A stretch of DNA of 64,000 nucleotides from DAMCAP01 sp032059445 (lineage in GTDB: Bacteria > Bacillota > Clostridia > Oscillospirales > Ruminococcaceae). The DNA lies in NCBI GenBank assembly GCA_032059445.1, contig DAMCAP010000002.1, forward strand, positions 1 to 64,000. Direction: 5' to 3'. Below, one piece after another: positions 61,840-64,000 of the stretch. The position numbers and the translations under genes are program-made. The stretch's first letter is position 1, and each line of letters starts with the position of its first letter. The notes beneath the pieces are model-generated. The model was not told the origin of the DNA and ran no database searches. It was given only the letters and a program-made list of their open reading frames with translations.

Positions 61840-62265
61840 TTAGTCAACAACTTCAACGCCCATCGAGCGGCAGGTGCCTGCGATCATGCTAGCAGCTGTT
61901 TCGATATTAGCGGCATTAAGGTCAACCATCTTTGTCTCTGCGATCTTCTTGATCTGCTCCCTGGTAATCTTACCAACCTTAGTCTTGTTTGGTACGCCAG
62001 AGCCGCTGTTAAGGCCGATTGCCTTCTTGATCAATACAGCAGCAGGTGGAGTCTTGGTGATGAAGCTAAAGGAGCGGTCTGCGTATACGGTAATAACGAC
62101 AGGGATAATCAGACCTACGTCGTTCTTAGTACGCTCGTTAAACTCCTTGGTAAACGCCATGATGTTGACACCGTGCTGACCAAGCGCTGGGCCGACAGGT
62201 GGAGCTGGTGTAGCCTTACCAGCTGGGATCTGAAGCTTTACATATCCTGTAATCTTCTGTGCCAT
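61840..62265 (-). CDS. rplK: 50S ribosomal protein L11
   Basis: GTPase-centre protein. 141 residues. The N-terminal AQKITGYVKLQIPAGKATPAPPVGPALGQ-type start (helix 1 with Pro-Pro), the hinge and the C-terminal rRNA-binding GIEVV-like end are normal. GGAGGTG precedes the ATG. It lies between nusG and rplA as in most Firmicutes. Confidence 0.97.
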   Translation of the reverse strand: MAQKITGYVKLQIPAGKATPAPPVGPALGQHGVNIMAFTKEFNERTKNDVGLIIPVVITVYADRSFSFITKTPPAAVLIKKAIGLNSGSGVPNKTKVGKITREQIKKIAETKMVDLNAANIETAASMIAGTCRSMGVEVVD

Positions 62266-62364
62266 GTGTTTGCACCTCCAAAATTAGTGGTTAAGTCGGG
62301 GATTTGCCCCTCCCACAGGCAGCCTTATACTGCCCTACCCTTAAAGCCTAGCTTTAACGGGTTA

Positions 62365-62889
62365 TTAAACGATTAAAGGAGCTACCTGCTCCAACTGCAG
62401 CTCTACCGAAACATCCTTACCCATCATGGATACAGTGACATTGACCACTCCGTCAACGGTGTTGATGGAGTCGACAGTTCCGATAAATCCTGCCAAATAT
62501 CCGTCGGTTATCGATACCGAGTCGCCTACAGCGAAGGACACAACAACCTCTCTTGACTCGACGCCGAGCCGGATTACCTCTTCGTCGGTAAGCGCAACAG
62601 GCTTAGAGCCTGGGCCTACAAAGCCAGTAACACCACGGATGTTACGGACCACATACCATGACTCATCGTTCATAACCATCTTTACCAGCACATAGCCGGG
62701 GAAGATTTTGCGTTGAATTTCACGCTTTTTGTTGTCTTTGAACTCGGTCACCGTTTCGGTAGGTACCTTTACCTCACTGATGAGGTAGTTAAGCTTGCGG
62801 TTTTCGACAGCCTTTTGGATGCTGTCGGCAACTTTATTCTCATACCCCGAATAGGTGTGTACAACATACCATCTCGCAGTTTCTGACAT
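62365..62889 (-). CDS. nusG: Transcription elongation/antitermination factor NusG
   Basis: Binds RNA polymerase and couples it to ribosomes or Rho. 174 residues. The NGN domain starts WYVVHTYSGYENKVADSI, includes IFPGYVLVKM and RNIRGVTGFVG. The KOW domain is VGDSVSITDGYLAGFIGTVDSIN. GAGGTAGG precedes the ATG. It is 16 bp after secE. Confidence 0.97.
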   Translation of the reverse strand: MSETARWYVVHTYSGYENKVADSIQKAVENRKLNYLISEVKVPTETVTEFKDNKKREIQRKIFPGYVLVKMVMNDESWYVVRNIRGVTGFVGPGSKPVALTDEEVIRLGVESREVVVSFAVGDSVSITDGYLAGFIGTVDSINTVDGVVNVTVSMMGKDVSVELQLEQVAPLIV

Positions 62890-62904
62890 AGTCCTACCTC
62901 ACCA

Positions 62905-63138
62905 TTAAGAGCCGAACAGCATATGAACTACTGCTCCTAAAATTGCGTCAAAGCCGCCTACTACTACAGCTGCTACTGCGACCGCACCGATTACGATTAC
63001 GGTGTTGTTAGCAACCTGCTTTTTAGATGGCCAGACCACCTTTTTCATTTCGCCCTTCTGGTCACGCAAAAACTTGCCGATCTTGGAGAAAAATCCTCCG
63101 GTCTCTTTACCGGATTTTTCTTTGTCAATTGTTGACAT
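62905..63138 (-). CDS. secE: Preprotein translocase subunit SecE
   Basis: Small membrane subunit of the SecYEG channel. 77 residues. A charged N-terminal amphipathic region with the conserved EMKKVVWPSKKQV precedes one transmembrane helix (about 50-70). AAGGAGG lies before the ATG. It is between rpmG and nusG. Confidence 0.96.
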   Translation of the reverse strand: MSTIDKEKSGKETGGFFSKIGKFLRDQKGEMKKVVWPSKKQVANNTVIVIGAVAVAAVVVGGFDAILGAVVHMLFGS

Positions 63139-63151
63139 TTTTCCTTCCTCC

Positions 63152-63301
63152 TTATCGTGTCTCCTTGTGAGCAGTGTGCTTGCGACAGAATCGGCAATAC
63201 TTGTTCATCTCGAGTCTGTCTGGATCGTTTTTCTTGTTCTTCATAGTGTTGTAGTTTCTCTGCTTACACTCTTGGCAAGCTAATGTAATCTTTACCCGCA
63301 T
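63152..63301 (-). CDS. rpmG: 50S ribosomal protein L33
   Basis: A 49-residue zinc-binding L33 of the C+ form. CQEC and CRFC supply the four ligands. The protein begins MRVKITLACQECKQRNY and ends KHTAHKETR. AGGAGG lies about 7 nt before the ATG at 63301. It heads the rpmG-secE-nusG-rplKAJL operon. Confidence 0.97.
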   Translation of the reverse strand: MRVKITLACQECKQRNYNTMKNKKNDPDRLEMNKYCRFCRKHTAHKETR

Positions 63302-63479
63302 ATCGGCACCTCCTGTTTGGACTTTGGTTTGCCTCCCTCTGGAAGGGACTAGCGATTTTGTTATAAAGCCACAGGCAACTATGAGAAACCCGCCGCTTTA
63401 TTGAGTGTGGATCTATTATAACCCACCATTTTGCCATGATTTTTGGCACAGCAAAATAAACCCTTTTTGAGGTATGTCC

Positions 63480-63509
63480 ATTTTAACATAACCGCCGTTG
63501 ACAAGTCAA
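63480..63509 (-). promoter_or_regulatory. Promoter of the rpmG-rplL operon
   Basis: TTGACT, 18 nt, TAAAAT with TGT before it (extended -10) on the minus strand, leaving a leader of about 170 nt. A second TATAAT lies at 63415-63420 but without a good -35. Confidence 0.7.
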
Positions 63510-63613
63510 TAGCTTTGTGCTGTTTACTAAATGTTTCCCTATTTGTATAGTTTACTCGAAACAAACCTGTTTTTATACAGCAAAATTAATAATTATTTCG
63601 CCAAATCCTGCAT

Positions 63614-63640
63614 AAAAATGACCGCCATACCCGATGGCGG
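63614..63640 (-). terminator. Terminator of the decarboxylase operon
   Basis: CCGCCAT and ATGGCGG form a 7-bp stem, followed on the minus strand by CATTTTTAT. Confidence 0.85.
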
Positions 63641-63692
63641 CCACTTATTTTGTACCCTCGCCCGAGGCAGGGTCAAGCAATCTACAAAGGGC

Positions 63693-63824
63693 TTAGTTGT
63701 TTTTTACGCCAAAAGCCTTGGTCAGCACCACGATGCTTACCCAGATAGCGATAATAACACCAAACACGCCGCCCATACCTGCAACCATTACAGGGATTGT
63801 GGATAAAAAAACTTCGGTATTCAT
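63693..63824 (-). CDS. OadG-related small membrane subunit
   Basis: A 43-residue protein with one transmembrane helix (PVMVAGMGGVFGVIIAIWVSIVV) and a short polar tail ending FGVKNN. It starts 15 bp after the stop of the decarboxylase beta-subunit gene and has GGAGG upstream. It looks like the shortened gamma-type anchor seen with Firmicute decarboxylase pumps. Without the usual OadG zinc site or Pro/Ala tail, its job is inferred from position. Confidence 0.75.
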   Translation of the reverse strand: MNTEVFLSTIPVMVAGMGGVFGVIIAIWVSIVVLTKAFGVKNN

Positions 63825-63839
63825 ACTATATCCTCCCTC

Positions 63840-64000
63840 TTACTTGGCGATCAAGGCGATGATCATACCGCCTGCCACTACAGAAGCGATCTGGCCCGAT
63901 ACGTTGGCACCGATAGCGTGCATCAAGAGGAAGTTGGTAGGATCCTCCTGCAAGCCTAGCTTATGCACTACACGAGCCGACATGGGGAATGCCGAGATGC
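63840..64000 (-). CDS. Na+-translocating decarboxylase beta subunit (OadB/GcdB/MmdB family), 3' end
   Basis: Integral-membrane subunit that couples decarboxylation of a biotin-bound carboxylate to Na+ export. Only the last 53 codons are in the window. ISAFPMSARVVHKLG and DPTNFLLMHAIGANVSGQI are the conserved C-terminal OadB segments, ending in a hydrophobic stretch. The substrate (oxaloacetate, glutaconyl-CoA or methylmalonyl-CoA) cannot be told from this part. BirA in the window would supply biotin for its partner subunit. Confidence 0.92.
   Translation of the reverse strand, partial: ISAFPMSARVVHKLGLQEDPTNFLLMHAIGANVSGQIASVVAGGMIIALIAK

Overview
The window comes from a low-to-mid GC, spore-forming, strictly anaerobic Firmicute, most likely a Clostridia member of the Oscillospiraceae/Ruminococcaceae type. 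Supporting this are spoIIE, spoIID and spmAB, a trimeric [FeFe] hydrogenase with NuoE/NuoF-like partners, the B. subtilis-like darA-holB-ricT-trmN6-rsmI neighbourhood, an AbrB-type regulator, a B12-dependent ribonucleotide reductase, a Na+-pumping decarboxylase and strong AGGAGG ribosome binding sites. The sequence is a draft scaffold with three 10-N gaps. At least two of them look like artificial spacers between contig ends that really abut.

Layout. 1-1.2 kb: a Gln/Asn/Met/Pro-rich repeat protein (cut by the window edge, apparent ATA start) behind a small helical protein. 1.5-8.4 kb: a lipoprotein, then the leftward hydrogenase operon hydC-HATPase-ferredoxin-hydB-hydA with a divergent DRTGG-domain gene. 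8.6-12.2 kb: a small alarmone synthetase, birA, and an ImmR/ImmA-like repressor-protease pair facing two small phage-like genes across an operator-bearing promoter. 12.3-14.7 kb: folT behind a THF riboswitch and a duplicated hairpin element, then gltX. 15-19 kb: a membrane zinc-ribbon protein, spoIIE and a methyltransferase. 19-27 kb: a complete Dpp/Opp peptide ABC transporter with two paralogous binding proteins. 27-34 kb: spoIID with a sigma-E-type promoter, an aminotransferase, trpS, spmAB and an AbrB-like regulator. 34-36.4 kb: a DUF975-like membrane protein, cobO and a CobC-like phosphatase. 36.6-44.7 kb: an XRE regulator, nitroreductase, lipoprotein, a two-component pair separated by a MITE-like insertion, an MFS transporter and a QueG-like protein. 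44.7-51 kb: a nine-copy hairpin repeat array, then Orn/Lys/Arg decarboxylase, darA, holB, ricT, ferredoxin, trmN6 and rsmI. 51-59.4 kb: DUF2726 protein, a second MFS transporter, a disrupted nrdJ under a NrdR box, GNAT, a Cache-like sensor, a PatB-type lyase and a papain-like hydrolase. 59.7-64 kb: the leftward rpmG-secE-nusG-rplK-rplA-rplJ-rplL operon and the end of a Na+-translocating decarboxylase operon.

How the genes fit together: the hydrogenase probably bifurcates electrons from NADH and ferredoxin to H2. Peptide import, aminotransferases and the amino-acid decarboxylase suggest amino-acid fermentation, with the decarboxylase sodium pump conserving energy. Cobalamin processing (cobO, cobC-like) is consistent with the B12-dependent reductase. 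The most unusual material is non-coding: the compound folT leader, the 40-bp hairpin array, the MITE-like element splitting the two-component genes, and the NrdR-controlled but broken nrdJ.
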